NCBI RefSeq assembly: GCF_001653235.2
Contig: NC_035790.1
Location: forward strand, 5,704,001 to 5,768,000
Reading direction: 5' to 3'
Source: Pochonia chlamydosporia 170
Taxonomy: Eukaryota; Ascomycota; Sordariomycetes; Hypocreales; Clavicipitaceae
DNA length: 64,000 bases
The notes below the pieces were generated by a model that worked only from the letters and a program-made list of their open reading frames with translations, did not search any database and was not told where the DNA came from. The position numbers and the translations under genes are program-made. Shown in pieces: positions 9,361 through 22,691 of the stretch (position 1 is the stretch's first letter; each line of letters opens with the position of its first letter).

Positions 9361-12300
9361 TGCGCGTTTTGTGAGATTAAAACGGTCGTTATGAGTGGAA
9401 AAAGTTTGAGTTTGAGGAATTTTCGTAAGAACTCATTAGCTGTTTATATCAATATTCTTGTTGCAGATACAACAAATAACATTCGAGATGCGAGGAGGAG
9501 CTGTGATATCAAATCGCGGGGCAAATGCCGTTCCATGGCGGGGTGCTTTAACCCGATCTCGGGTTGTCTTGTAGGCGCTCCAACAGGATCAATTGCTCGG
9601 AGGTCTGTTCCAGTAGTCGCTACCCTAGACTCCACTTTGATCCAACGCGATTTCCGACGACCTGGAACTCACCTACAAATACCACTGGGGCGGTGGATTT
9701 AGTGTTCTGGATGACGTTGTTGAATGGTGGAAAATAAAATACGCATTCTTAGCTGGTAGCATCATGTGATTTTGGTTATTGAAGGTCTGGTACGGTCTTG
9801 ATGCCGAAGGCTATGTTCTGGTGGTCGATTCGAAGCGCGCCAATCATATGCTCCCAGCGGTGGTAGCACACTGCTGCAGTTTGCTATCGAAATCCATTAG
9901 AACATGTGGTGCAAACCTGATTGCACAAAGAAGTGACTGGATGTGATATGACGCATGGGTAACTGCAAACAAACATACTCGAATAAGTTTCGACCAGGTT
10001 GCACCAAGACACCATCAACCAACCACCAACACTAAGTGTTCGTCAACCTGGCCAACGCCATCAGTTTGCGTCAACATCGCTTCCAACAAACACCATCGCG
10101 CCTCACTATTGACAATCCCCAGCCAGCATGTGATTGCAGAATCTCGGGATGCTTCCCTAGTCAGGGTCGTGCAGCTTTTGCCCCCTTCGCAAAACAATGA
10201 TGCCGCAGACATCATCGTAACGAAGCCGTGGTCCTTTTGTCGTGTGTGTCGTCTATTCACAAAAGCTGACTCGAGAACAGCCACCATAGTTAAACGCCAA
10301 CCGCCCCCGGACCAAGCTGCCATTCGCAGAAACTCACCTTGATGGCTTGCTACCCTGCCTGTTTAGCAAGCCAGCCATCCGGGATAGACTTTGTATTGTA
10401 CTCGAGCCTTGATGCATGCCATGATTGGCCGTGCGTACTTTAGAGTACTGCGTTAAAGACAGCCGTGTTGCCTCGTCTAGCGGTTCGTCGGATGGTTCAT
10501 AGCCACATATTCCTTCCTTCCAAATCTAGTCCGTCTTTGGCCAGTAAATCCGTTTCGACTGTCTTGGGTAATAAATGGTTGTTGCCCCTGCATGGCCTGT
10601 AGTTTGAGTGCACTATCCTTTAGTGTGCAATACATGGTGCCGAACTGCGGCTGATGCCACAAACCATTACTATTGCTGAATGGCTTGCAGATCGGCTACA
10701 TTCCATCCCCCCTGGGAGGACTGGACTTAAACACAGGTAATGGACAATACCTGACTGCCATCAGCCGCTGTCAAAATCTCAATTCTCGACTAGGCAGGTG
10801 GTTTTGCCCTGGGAACTGTGCCGAGCGAATTGGCATTCTGACCCTGGTTGCCTTTCAGGGGGTAAACAAGCTGCTTGACCCTGACGAACAAAATATCTGT
10901 CTTGGTGGTTCAGGCTAGTTGCTCAAGTCAACCACTCAGCATTACAAGGCCGTCGCGACTTGTTGTTGTTTCCCTCAAACGGGCCGTTTCTAGCTTCCGG
11001 CTATCTCGTAGGGCCGCGCCAGCAACCTGTAGGATCGTGAGAGGCAAACCGAGCAATTCGGAGCAACATCAAGCGTCCCTGTCCTGGAATTACCTGATGC
11101 GTCGTCCCAAGATGTTCATGCGTTGTCGTAGTCTAGTGGCTGCATAAACATCTGAGACTTCGACCGGCTCGTGTCTACCGGCGAGCAAACCACTCGTTAG
11201 CGGTTCAACTACACGTGTCAGACCGAGGCATGCAGCCTGCAAAACAGGCAATTTCTGAAACAATACGCTCGCGGTTTGTATCCACGCCTTTCAAAGTTGA
11301 AAAAAGAAGGATCATTGCATGCCGCTGCATGGCTAAAGATAGCCACTGGCCATCTTAGTACCCGTTCGGTGCAAGACCGACGTCATCCACAAGTTTGGGA
11401 CATTGACGCAATGGCATGGTTGTTGACGCCAGTTATCATATTGTTTTGTATGAGATGTCATCGAATATGCGACTTGTGTCAGTGAAACATCCTGGCGACC
11501 TCCAGTCTTATGCTGTCTTACTCGTAGGGCTTTCCATGAGCTGAGATGTCCAATCTTGTACCTAAACTAGCCCACCTTTCTGTCAGTGCTCTGATTATTA
11601 TTGATCTTATCTCAAATTCTACCACATTGACGAGGTAGTATACTCTGGCTCCACGACACAGGTGATATCGCCTTGGATCGTAACCAATTATCTTATTGCG
11701 TACAAAACCCGCTCCGGGCTGCACTGTTAATAAAGTCTGGAGTATTTGGTCAAGTCCCGTCTGTTGGAGAACGGTTAGTAAGTGGATGCGCGATCGGATC
11801 TCCCTCATGGGCTGCGATACGTGGGGTTCGCTTTTGCGACGGTGGCGGATAATGTCTAGCAACTGCATTGAGAGAACCGCTATTGAAGTGGTAGTGCAAA
11901 TGGATGCCGCGGATCAGCCCTGGAAAGAACACCACTGTCGTCACATTGAGCTTGGATGATCATGGGAATTTCTGCGGTTGGCTTTGTGCAAGCTCATGCC
12001 AATTGGAAAATGTGATTCCCCAGTAGGGACTCAACCTATGCCTCTGGGCCATTTGACGAATTGGTCTTGGCACATATGAACCATTTCCGGTAACCCGAAG
12101 CCGTACCAGCTCAGTGGATATGAGCCCAGTACTCCATATGATGCTCGGATGCCTTCCGAAAGGGTCATCATTGCTAGTTAAAGCGATCTCACATGAATAA
12201 TGCAACCGGCAATACTGAAACTTGGCAGTGGAACTCTGGTCAAGGTGAGCGGCACGTATGCGTAACAAGTTCAGCAGGGTCCGCCTACTTTCTCAACACA

Positions 12301-13444
12301 TGACAATTGTTTGTAGTTATAGCCAGCCCCTTTGACGCATGGTATTTGAATTCCCGTCGGATTCGGAGCGGCGCTTGTGTGCAGATGGGGTGATGCACCT
12401 TGACTCTGGAACAACTGCCAAACGAATGTCTTAGACTGAAGTGGTTCGAATTGCCTTTAATATCAAATAAGCAGACACGAGAACATTGGAAATTTCTCGT
12501 CACGAACGAATCTGTCGTCCTCTTCTGGCTTAACCCTGTATCGACCAGCTCAAGGAACTAAGGATGTGTAATCTAAGGATTCTGGTATGCCTCCACGGAG
12601 CACGCAAATTTGGCATGCCACTTCAAGCCCGGCCAGAAGAGTTCATTCAACGAGCCAGGGAACCATTTCGCAACAATATTTACCGCAGGAAATGAGGAGC
12701 ACGCACAGCATTTAATGACCCAAGAAGTCAACAAGATTAGGGTACCCAGCACAGGCAGGGCGGAATCACAGCTGGTGACAGAAGAGAGTCCGGCGCCACC
12801 AACGGCCAGCCAACAACGATGAACCACCAAAAGGTGCATGGTCGACTCTTCCCCGAGGGCGCAAACGAACGCCGACGTGAGGCGTCGGGGGCCGGTCCGC
12901 CTCCTTTCGTTCTGGGCTCCATGATCCAGGCAAGTCAATTAGCCAAGGTTCTAAAAGTGACGTGCCACCTCGTGATGGCAGGGTGCACCAGCTATCCCTG
13001 GACGTGTTTCGCAGTTAGCGGACTCCATGGGCAATAGTGGCTAACTGGGGATCGACAGGACACGTGGGCCAGCAGGGATTGTTGTTAGATACTCGACATT
13101 CATCAAACAAAGCGGTCAAAAGACTTCGTGCTTGGGAACCAACGTCTGCCTGAGATGTAATAAATTTGTCTTGTAACGGGGCTTTCGTTATAAGGGATAG
13201 TGGAGTTTGGGGGCTTCGGAACACTACGGCCACTCGAAATCCCTGGTAATGATATTGGATACTTTGCCGGAAAGTAAAAGGACTCGGAATATATGCACAT
13301 CGATGCCCTGCGATTTCAGGGGTACAGTAACGTCCAATTGACTCCTGCGTGATGCGACTTTGCTGACTTGTAGCCAAGACCACTGTCATTACCGTGGCAC
13401 ATATGCACCCGTCTAATCGCCCTGGCTTCGATCAGCTTCGTTAC
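9361..13444. other. gene-poor region, first part
   Basis: I see no supportable gene. Open frames are at most about 120 residues, occur on both strands, overlap each other and carry no family motif. The sequence is of mixed composition, not a simple A/T-rich relic, and no transposon protein remnant is recognisable. The first bases are the SDR promoter. Confidence 0.5.
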
Positions 13445-13490
13445 CCTTGGGAGGGTATAAATACCTTGGGAGGGTATAAATACCTTGGGA
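13445..13490. repeat. 19-bp tandem repeat containing TATAAATA
   Basis: Two full copies and one partial copy of a 19-base unit made of CCTTGGGAGG followed by GTATAAATA. The copies at 13445-13463 and 13464-13482 are identical, and the third breaks off after eight bases. Each full copy carries a TATA-box-like core. No gene is recognised directly downstream on either strand. Confidence 0.85.
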
Positions 13491-16400
13491 GATAGTTGAG
13501 AGAACAGAGTATGATGTATTGGGTGAATGTCACCGTCACTCTTCTGCATTATCATCTGTACCAACCACCATGCATGTTCCTCAATCCCAGGATCCAGATG
13601 CCATCCCAGTCAAGTGGCATATATCTTTTTTTGGGCGCGGACGTCAAACAGAGCGAACTCAACTAAGACACGCCACAGAGTAAAGAAGAATACTTGGCCA
13701 GCTAGTAGCAACACTGGGTGACGATCACCTCAGGGGGACCTGAACTGCTCAGCATTCAGTTTCCGTTGATGACGCCCTCGAGAGACGAAGCCTGCGCTAG
13801 TAACACCGAGCAACGACTCTTAGAGCGAGCTCGCTATTTTCTTTTCTTTTTATCCGTTATTTTTGTGTTTTTTGTGCCGATATTTGAGAGTAGCCAGCCT
13901 TCGTTTCTTGCGGCTGGTGACATGACCAGGGTGAGTTTGTCAGCGACCAGACGGCACGGTGCAGTTTTGTGCCGCCAAAAGCAAGAGTTGCACACAAGCA
14001 GTGGTGGTTGAAATAATAGGCAGATGGAATAAGCCATAGACTTCGAGGCTGCTGTATGGGGTAAATAGAGTACTCATTGACAGGCAGTCTGATAATCCTC
14101 GACTAAATACAGCCGATCACGACATGTACGGTTCCATGTTGAGACGATAAGACTGCCAACATCGAAGGTCGACGATATGGACAGACCGAGGAAATGCAGC
14201 TCGACTTTTTGATCCAGTCGGAAACTGAGGGCCAATTGCTCACGGCAGTTGCACCCGGCAGGCTCTTGCCATGAGATTGTGCATCGTCGGGATAACAAGT
14301 TGCTCCTTCCAACTTCTTATCTATCATATTTTCTAGACAGCATGTCGTTCCACAGTTGTTTCAATATTCCATTCACCTTGGCCTGGCACTTTGGACATTG
14401 ATCCATTTTGCTCAACACGGCAAACAGTGCGGCTGGCTTCAATAATATGTTTCTTAGCCTGGATCAACGACACGCCATGGTTGCAGGGGAAGTTCTTTCC
14501 GCGTGGTGGATGGTAATATTCGACAATACTTGAGTCTCATTTGCCCCTCTATCGTATTGTGGTCTCTTCCCAGTTCCGTCTTTCAAAGCAAATTGCGTAC
14601 AAGCATGTCAGCCACCGCCCAGACCCGACCTCGATGACAAGCATCGGCCACGCCGGACGACGCCTTTTGCGGACCTTGCGACATGGGAATCCAAAGGGCC
14701 AAAAGGAGACAAGAGGTTGGCGGATGCCTGGTCCCCTCCCCTCCTTGCGGCTCCTATCTCCACTGATGGCCACTGTGGTGGCATCAGTGCAAGCACCCGC
14801 GAGACTGAGCGCCTCTGGCAAGCCTTCTGGAGCTTCTGGAGTCCCGTCTTTGCCGCCCATGGCTGCGGGCACCTGTGGAAGAGACCCTGAAACTTGCCCT
14901 GGAACAAAGAAGTGGCGTCTGGAGGAGTGCTTTCAATGTTCCTATCCCGACACATTGGGATTGAGAGGCAAGAATGATATGACGGCTAGCTGAAATCGAT
15001 TCTCCATGGGGTAATTGTCCCGTCTTTGTGGTGGCAAAATCGGACCAGACTCCATCAACTGACGCTATTGAGATGTGAGTAGTTTGGGTACGTGGCTTGA
15101 GGAGTGATACTATTCCTCAAATTATCCTAGGAACACAAGCCGCGAAAAACGGCAGAAAGAGAGTAAAGTTGAGAGTGAAATATCTGAAAATCTATGCGGC
15201 GCACATTACAGCTAGATATTTGGGCAGGAACATAGTACATGCGACACTATCTCTTCACTCACCAGGTCACACCTCTTCTACCAGGGCTTTTGAACGATTT
15301 GGTTTGATGGATGAGTGAGACGAAGCTGGTACCTGATGGGCTCAATCGAATGCGTTCAGGAGATTGCCATCAATTGCCTGAAATTATTGGTTCTACAAAT
15401 GCCAGAACAAACCGGCGAGACCTGCACATGGAAGTATTTTGTGTGTTGGAAGTGTGGTTTTGGATGATGCGCGGGCCGGGGATATTGAGTCTTGCGGTCT
15501 TGACCAAGCCACTGGCCTCCCAAGAGAAGTCTGGAACAATGCCAGAATGAGGACGGAAGTGATGGAAGCACTTTGCCGGAAAAGACCAAGAATCTCTGTG
15601 GAAAGCATGGAAGAGGCAAAACCTCCGACCAACAAGGTCAACTGGTGTTTCGGTTTGGAGCAGCCTCACCTCAAAGGGCACCCAAGGGGCATACTTGGGT
15701 GTGCGACCCGCTGTTGGCTCCCAAACCAATTGACTCGCCCACCAACCAAACATGCTTTGTACAGGCGGCTACGACACTATCTGGGGGCTGGATACTGGTG
15801 CGAAAAGTCCATTTCTTGGAACAGAATCAAGCATTGAGCTCCCACAAGGCCAACGCCCGTTGTTCGCGTGGGAGCGTGGGCACCCCTGCATGGAGTGGGG
15901 TGGTGGATTCATGATTGTCACCGTGGCCAAGGATTAGTTTGGTTTGGTGTCGAAATCAGCAAGCCGTGAGCGAGGCGAGGAGTGGACGAGTCATCGGCGC
16001 CCAGAGAATCGACAAGACAGCACTTGCCTGGCTCGTTTGTACCTCCTGGGGCGATTGATGCAGCTTGTCATCTAGATATCGTATAAACGAGGACCACCCT
16101 TTCGGCGCACATCCTGGCAAATTGGGACCGTTCTTGCCACCCAAAACTCAAAACGCACGTTTGCAATATGCAAGATGAGATAGTGACTTGTGGTCCATGA
16201 CGATGACAACGATATGGATCGCCCCGTGTCACCAGTTCTGCCCCTTTGTCCTCCCGGCTGCGGGACCCTGTGATCTCGTTTCGTACAGAGACTCCCCAAA
16301 GGTTGGACCGAGCGCCGGGGAATGGCCAACAATTGGACTGTAACTCAGGAGTGCTCGATATATTGCACATATGCCAGGTGCTTCCGCTTCCGCCGGAGAC

Positions 16401-18964
16401 TTGCAGCGAATCACCCAAGTTCTCGAATCCAGACGAATTGCAGAGGTCGATGCCATATTGAGACTATTGGCTTTCCCGTGCCAAGTCAACTCAGGATGTA
16501 AAACTTATCTGGTCAAGCCTGGTCAATTCCTCCAGGTCAAAAGTTTCCAGTTCTACGGAGTGTTGATGAGCGCAGAGATGGTGGGCGGGTCCAGTTAGGA
16601 CTGAGCCGGCCAGAGAGCATTTGATGCCATGGCCGGACTAGACCCCGTAATCACTTTCGGTACCTAGTTGTACCTAGGGTACGTGTTTGATAGGGGCATC
16701 TGTGCATGGGACCAGTAGTTTTCACCGTTGTAGGGATATCCAGGTCCAAAACCGCTTGGGTCTGGTACTTTCAAGCAAGCGCGGAGCGCAGCACTCGAAC
16801 AGGTATACTTGAATCTAGTAGTTTCACACCAGGCATCACTGATGAAGTAGCGGCTGACAGCCTAGTAGCGGTCTTGTTGATGGCTGGGCCTATCTGGTTG
16901 CAAGTGTCGACCACCAATCTGGCACCAGGACCAGTCACAAGTGATCAATCTTGTTCAGCTCAGACCAGCGCCGTACCATGTCATGCCAGGCCTTGCCATG
17001 GTAATTGATTCAAGGTCTGGTTGTATGATGGGGGGGAGGGTTTGGAGATATCCTCCCAGACGATGCAGACCTCCCTTTTTGGTTCAGCCACTGGGTGTAG
17101 CCATGTTCTGGAGCAAAGTTGTTGTCAATTAATAACTAATTAATCAATTAGTTTATTGCAGTTCTGTAGGTGCAATCAAGTCTGGTACTTAAGTACCATA
17201 ACAGATTGACATCAGCAAATGAGGCCCGTGCCCATATGTTCAACCGCTAGCCGGGCTGGAAGTGACCAGACCTCTCATCATTGTCTCATTCTTATCAGAA
17301 CCCGCCTTGACCACTATTTGATGAGTGACTGGATACTTCATGTTGACCAGACTTGACTTTTTCAGTTTGATGGCCTTTGTGTCTGGTTGCTTGTGCATGT
17401 GTTATACGTGTTATACGGGGTATTGGACGACGGCATTTCCCATTTTGATTCCATCATTCCCGTCAAACTTGACTAGAACTAGAGAAGTAGAACTAGAACC
17501 TGAACCTGAACCCACCCCCACGAGGTGAGGTGACGAACCGGGGCTGTGCTCGTCTATTTCTCGAAATCTGTCGGAAGCGTCGCCTGTCGGTCTTCAGGTG
17601 GAAATCGAGTGTTTGCTCATGATGCAATCAAGTACTGTACATACTGCACAATACTGACATGCAATCACAGAACCGAGGGTCCTTGGTCCGTCCGTCATTC
17701 ACATCAGACAAGGCCAGTCCACACATTCGCCTTCCATCAGCCAGAAGCCAGCAGCCAGCAGCCTTCAGCCATCTGCCATCCGTCATCCATCCTGTCTCGT
17801 CCCAGTGGCTCTTTCCCCCCTCTCACCACCCACCAACTTGGACCCTCCGTTTCCATTTCCACACCTACGTCAAATCACGCCTCCCTCGTCCATCTCTCTA
17901 CACACCTCCTCGCCGCCAGCCAGTGCATTCCGCGGGTCGTTTTGCCTGCCTGCCTGCTTGCTTGCTTGCATGCAACTCAACACATGCGGCACACCACTTC
18001 GGCGTACAAAAAAGATCCCATACCTCACAACCCTGGCCCTGTCCTCGTGGCCCTGCCAGGTCCCCCTTCCCCCTTTCTCCCGGTACATCATACCTGCACT
18101 CCCGAGCCCCAGAGTCCGTCTAAGTCAGCCAGCGAGCCAGCGAGCGAGCGAGCGACATTGACCCGATCAGAATATCAAGCACCAGACTGTTTCCTTTAAA
18201 TCGACCAGGGCACCATCTCGACCAATTTTTAAACTCATCTTGCCGGGTGCATCATAGTGCTGAATCGAGTATAGAGTACGGACTTGACACGATCACCTCT
18301 GCCCCTACTTCAAACGCTACACCGTGCTTGGCCATCTCTTGCATTTGATAACTGTTACCTGCCAGGGTCTTGTCTCTGCCGGTAAAGTCAAGTTTGGTAG
18401 CCCCAGTCGCCATTTGATCTGGTCTCACCAGGCACAACCGAGCCAAATTTTGCTCCTCCTTTTGAACTTTTCATTCTTTCGTCATCTCTGCGCCAAAATT
18501 GGTCTTTTCACTTGCTCCTCAGACCTTCTTGTCGACAGACACTGCCGAGCAGCTTTTAAATTCATGTCGAGTCGTATGCGAACCTAGCACACAGGACAAC
18601 TTGCTGCTTCAGCTTTTGATTACCCTGCTCCGCAATTGACCTGTGATCAACTGCCCCAGTCACAACCCCATCCGTCACGATTTCAGCGAGTCCGTCTGCT
18701 ATTACTGAATCTGGAGCCACCGTTGCTCGTGGACTGGTCCGGCCTGCACTCTCAGCTCTGAATTCTCGACAACCCTCGGACCGTTCTTGAATCGCGCACC
18801 CCACGCCCTCCGACCAGCAACCGATCAAACTTCAACTTTCACCATCAGCACACGCAAACAGACCGACACCAGCGAATTCAGACACTGTACACCCTACCTG
18901 CCGGAGATCGTGTAGCCCGTCGGCTTTCGACACCCACTATGCTTTTTGGCTCGCGACTGAGATA
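13491..18964. other. gene-poor region, second part, with kinase promoter at its end
   Basis: No supportable gene. From about 16.5 to 17.4 kb there are many TCTGGT / ACCAGA words, two of them inside the longer TCTGGTACTT (near 16761 and 17181). Short simple repeats occur near 17480 (AGAAC/CTGAAC), 17942 (CCTG then CTTG) and 18130 (GCGA). From 17.7 kb the plus strand becomes C/T-rich, which suggests a long promoter and leader for the kinase gene at 19007. The open frame at 17546-18199 is this C-rich leader read as Ser/Pro/His-rich protein and is not taken as a gene. Confidence 0.5.
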
Positions 18965-19006
18965 ACCTTTTCTCTCTTTCTTTCGTCCTTTGCTCTTACT
19001 ACCAGC
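18965..19006 (+). promoter_or_regulatory. CT-rich leader directly before the kinase start
   Basis: A pyrimidine tract (TTTTCTCTCTTTCTTTCGTCC and following bases) ends just before the ATG. Such tracts commonly mark the core promoter and transcription start of filamentous-fungal genes. It supports the start chosen at 19007. Confidence 0.55.
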
Positions 19007-21187
19007 ATGGGCAACGGCCAAGGAAAGCCCGTCGACCTCAATGGCGAAGGTAAGTTATCGCTGGCCATCCTTTTCACCGCCGAGCATCCTTCCACACACG
19101 CTGGACGATTTTGCACCTTGCGCGAGTTTTCCGTCAGCCGCCGAACAGCGTAGCCATCAGCACCACGCCGCCTCTATTCCTGATACAGTCGTTGCGCAGC
19201 GAGCCTGGACAATTTTTGCGCGAGGAACTGACTGACCACGGGCTGCTAGTGAATCTGAACCACTTCCGCTTATTGCGGGTCGTCGGTCGAGGTGCGTTTG
19301 GCAAAGTGCGCATTGTCGAGCGCAAGGATACCGGTTTGTCCTTTGCGTTAAAATACATTCGAAAAGATGAAGGTATGTTTAGCCAAGAATGCATTTCAGT
19401 GTCTTGTACACGCTCTGTGACCTCTCTCCCCTCGCCAAGTTGATTGACATTGCCACTCGAACTAACCCTGTTCTGATGTAGTTGTAAAATCCGAAAGCGT
19501 GCGCAATATCATTCGCGAGCGAAGAATGCTGGAATACGTTAATCATCCATTTATTTGCAACTTGAGATACAGTTTCCAGGATATCGAGTATATGTATGCA
19601 GTTTCAACATGTCCACCTGACGAACATGGACTCGAGTGAAGCTAATATCACATTTCTAGGTATCTCGTAGTGGATTTGATGAGTGGCGGCGATTTGCGAT
19701 TTCACATCTCCAGAAAAACATTTACCGAGGAGGCCGTTCGATTTTGGATCTCGGAACTCGGATGCGCACTACGATATATCCACCAACAGAACATCATCCA
19801 TCGCGACGTTAAGCCGGACAACGTATTGCTTGATGCGGATGGTCATGTCCATTTGACAGATTTTGTAGGCAATGGTTGATCCGATTTTGCACAGAGACCG
19901 CGAGCTGACCGTTACATAGAATGTTGCATCAGATATTGTTCCTGGGCGAGTTTTAACTAGCAAATCCGGCACATTGGCTTATCTGGCACCGGAGGTTTAC
20001 TCAGGCAAAGGCTATACCGTGTGCGCGGACTGGTGGTCTTTGGGAGTTCTATTCTACGAATGCATCTACAACAAGGTACGTCCCCGGCTCTTCTCAACTC
20101 GGGTAGTGGTTTCTGTATCACGCTTGGTACTGGCTCAGCCTTGCAGAATCTGACACAATCCGTAGCGACCTTTCGACGGTAGCAGCGAATCTACACTTAG
20201 TCAGCAAATTCAAAATTCAAGCCCGAGATACCCAGTAACACAACCGCCTGTCTCATTGACGTGCCTTTACGCCATCCGTGCGGCCCTGGATCCGAACCCC
20301 CAAACACGAATGGGCTCAACCTGGGAAAGCTTTATTTACAACGACTTTTTCAAGCCCATTGACTTCGACTACCTTGAGCAGAAGAGGATAGAACCTATTT
20401 TCATACCATCCTCGGACAAAACCAATTTCGACGCCACGTACGACCTCGAGGAGCTACTATTGGAAGAGGCGCCTCTGGAGGCTCGGGCCAGGCGCCAGAA
20501 ACCTCGCGAGAGGTTAAAGGAAGACGCAACAGATCAGGAGATCCGTGAAGACGAATTGTATCGCATGATTGAGAAGGACTTTAGGCCTTTTGATTATACT
20601 GTGGCCGCGTACAAGAAGTATGTCAATCGCCACGATTCTGCTCTGCCATTCTTTGACTCGATGCATGTTGCTAATTTCCCCCAAACAGAATTACAGAAGC
20701 ATCTCGCAATATGAATGAGGAGCAACAACCGCCGAACGTGCTACCAAACAATGGACCGCAGGCTCTTACAACAGACGAAGCCACCCCTATTCCTGCTGGT
20801 GGAGCAGTGCAACAGGCGTTCCAACCCGTACCCCCGGAGGTCATGTCCAGCCCTGATCCTAGGCAAGGCCGACCGATGCGTCCAGCGCCACCTCCACCTC
20901 CGTATCAGAGCGAATATGTCTCACGAGCACTACCACCCACGAGCAACCGTGTAGCCAGTCCCACTGGAGGAGTGTCAGTCACCCTGGATGGTGGTGGCAG
21001 CTGGTCTGAACTTGCACGCCAAGATGCCACCCTGCCCACTGACGCAAATACGCCTGCAGACCCCAAGGTCGAAAGCTCAAGCGGCATGTTTGGCTTTCTT
21101 AAGGGCAAGAAGGGACGCAATAACAGCCCTCGACCTAAGGAAAGAGGTGTATTGGGCAAAGAAGGTGCAAGAGTGGTTATTAGCTAG
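19007..21187 (+). CDS. AGC-type Ser/Thr protein kinase, YANK/STK32 family
   Basis: Seven exons: 19007-19049, 19250-19372, 19482-19593, 19660-19864, 19920-20075, 20166-20617 and 20689-21187, giving 529 residues. All introns have GT/AG ends and recognisable branch points. The product starts MGNGQGK, a likely N-myristoylation site, as in animal STK32. The kinase domain has the Gly loop GRGAFG (27-32), Lys49, HRDVKPDN with catalytic Asp142, and DFN (160-162) in place of DFG, which is the mark of this family. The APE motif, DWW and the post-kinase segment rich in FDATYDLEE also match STK32. The C-terminal ~180 residues are disordered, Pro-rich and end in a basic Gly/Lys patch. It probably acts at membranes; substrates are unknown. 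The first exon is only 43 nt and would be missed by simple gene finding. Confidence 0.92.
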
Positions 21188-22691
21188 ACATCAGGGGACT
21201 TTCAGAGTTGAGCATTTTTTATGCCTACTGGCCGGTTGTCCTGCTGGACACACAATCTGGTGACTCTTACGGTTGCTTCGATAGTCCCGTCTTTCAAAGC
21301 TCACGATGAAGGCAACAAGAGTTTGTTGAGCATCATGAACAGCCTCGGGCCTAGAATGCAAGCTCGTTATCTTGCAACGCCATTTATCACAGGCTGAAGC
21401 TAAAAATAGCGACGGCGCAAGAATTCGAGTTGACGTTCATTCAACCACAATCTTTTTTCGTACATCAGAGGCGCGGCCGACGACCAAGGTCCCTCTGCCA
21501 AGATGCACTGGGGATTCTGAGCAGCCGCGGGTAACGGTTTAAACGGAGTGCATATGTTTGGCGTAAGAAATCAGGCTACTACGCACACGCATGATGAGCG
21601 CCCTGTTGTCACGCGTATACATTTTTGTTATCTGTTCATTGCTTTATTGCTTTTTATTATTATTTTTGATTGACCATATTTTGGTGTTTTGCTGTTTCTT
21701 CCCATGGGGCGGCGCATCAAAGACAGAGAAACCATATTACAGATGCATTTGTCGACATGTACAGAATAGGGGGGACTTTATCCAGATGACTGAGACTGAG
21801 GTCCTGTAGACCGGTAGCCACGGGCAGTGGCATGGAAATATATAAATAATCATTGTGATGACCACTTTTTCAATCCGTTAAATTGACCATGGTCTTATCG
21901 TGATGTGGACTCTCGGTTTCCTTAGATCCAACCTTGGCCGGTGGATGTGCATGCTCTAGAACAGCTCAATCTAGAACTGGTCACAATGTTGAAGAATCAT
22001 GTATCGTGCCAATATCTCTCCATTGATATACAGAACTATCCAAGAACCTGTAAACGCTGAAAATCGCATCAAAAATATAAAGATCCACTTGCAAGTGCAC
22101 CATGGTGCATCTGCCGTACGATGTAAGCAATTACATCCGATGAACCATCAAAACCTAGCCCTCGATCCCGGCAAATATCCAGCATAAACACAAAGCAATA
22201 ACATCGATTGAAAATCTCAAACATTTGGTTCCCAAATCAACATGAAACTCTAGCGAAAGCAACTCGCAGAAGCGACTGTGGCGAGGGAGATGTCGTTGAG
22301 TTGGTTCTTTGCCTATCCTCGCATTCCTATGCACCAGTAAATGCTGAACCGCGCTCCCGTTTTGCTAGTTCATTCGAGGAGAATGGTGTTTCCTCTGCGC
22401 CTTGCCAAGTAATTTCCTCCTATGCAGGCCCTTTCAATGTTTCTCGCCCGACCAGCTGTGTCATAAAACGCCATAAAGCACCCGATTCTTGTAATATATT
22501 TTGACTGTTGTTGCCATGTTCATCATCATCCGCGCATAAAAGGTAAGCAGTGAGAAAAGATTTTGGGTCCCCATCCGTGTATTACAGCCCATGCAATGTA
22601 CACAGGTAGCACTAGCCCAATTGTTTGCCATTACGTGGGTATTGGGAAACGAAAGAGGCCAATTAGCCCGCCATTTGTGAACACACAGCCA
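21188..22691. other. intergenic between convergent genes
   Basis: About 1.5 kb holding the 3' flanks of the kinase and the Yap1-like gene. An A/T-rich patch lies near 21640-21690. Open frames are short and without motifs. No RNA gene is recognised. Confidence 0.5.

Noticed and set aside
12433..12465. GGTTCGAATT resembling a tRNA T-loop
   Set aside because: The flanking bases do not pair as a T-stem and no anticodon or acceptor stem fits.
17940..17975. CCTG/CTTG run as a CRISPR or satellite array
   Set aside because: A short tetranucleotide microsatellite; CRISPR arrays are not expected in a fungus and no spaced repeats exist.
17546..18199. 217-residue open frame upstream of the kinase
   Set aside because: It reads a C-rich promoter and leader as Pro/Ser/His; the overlapping frames are open too, which indicates composition rather than coding.
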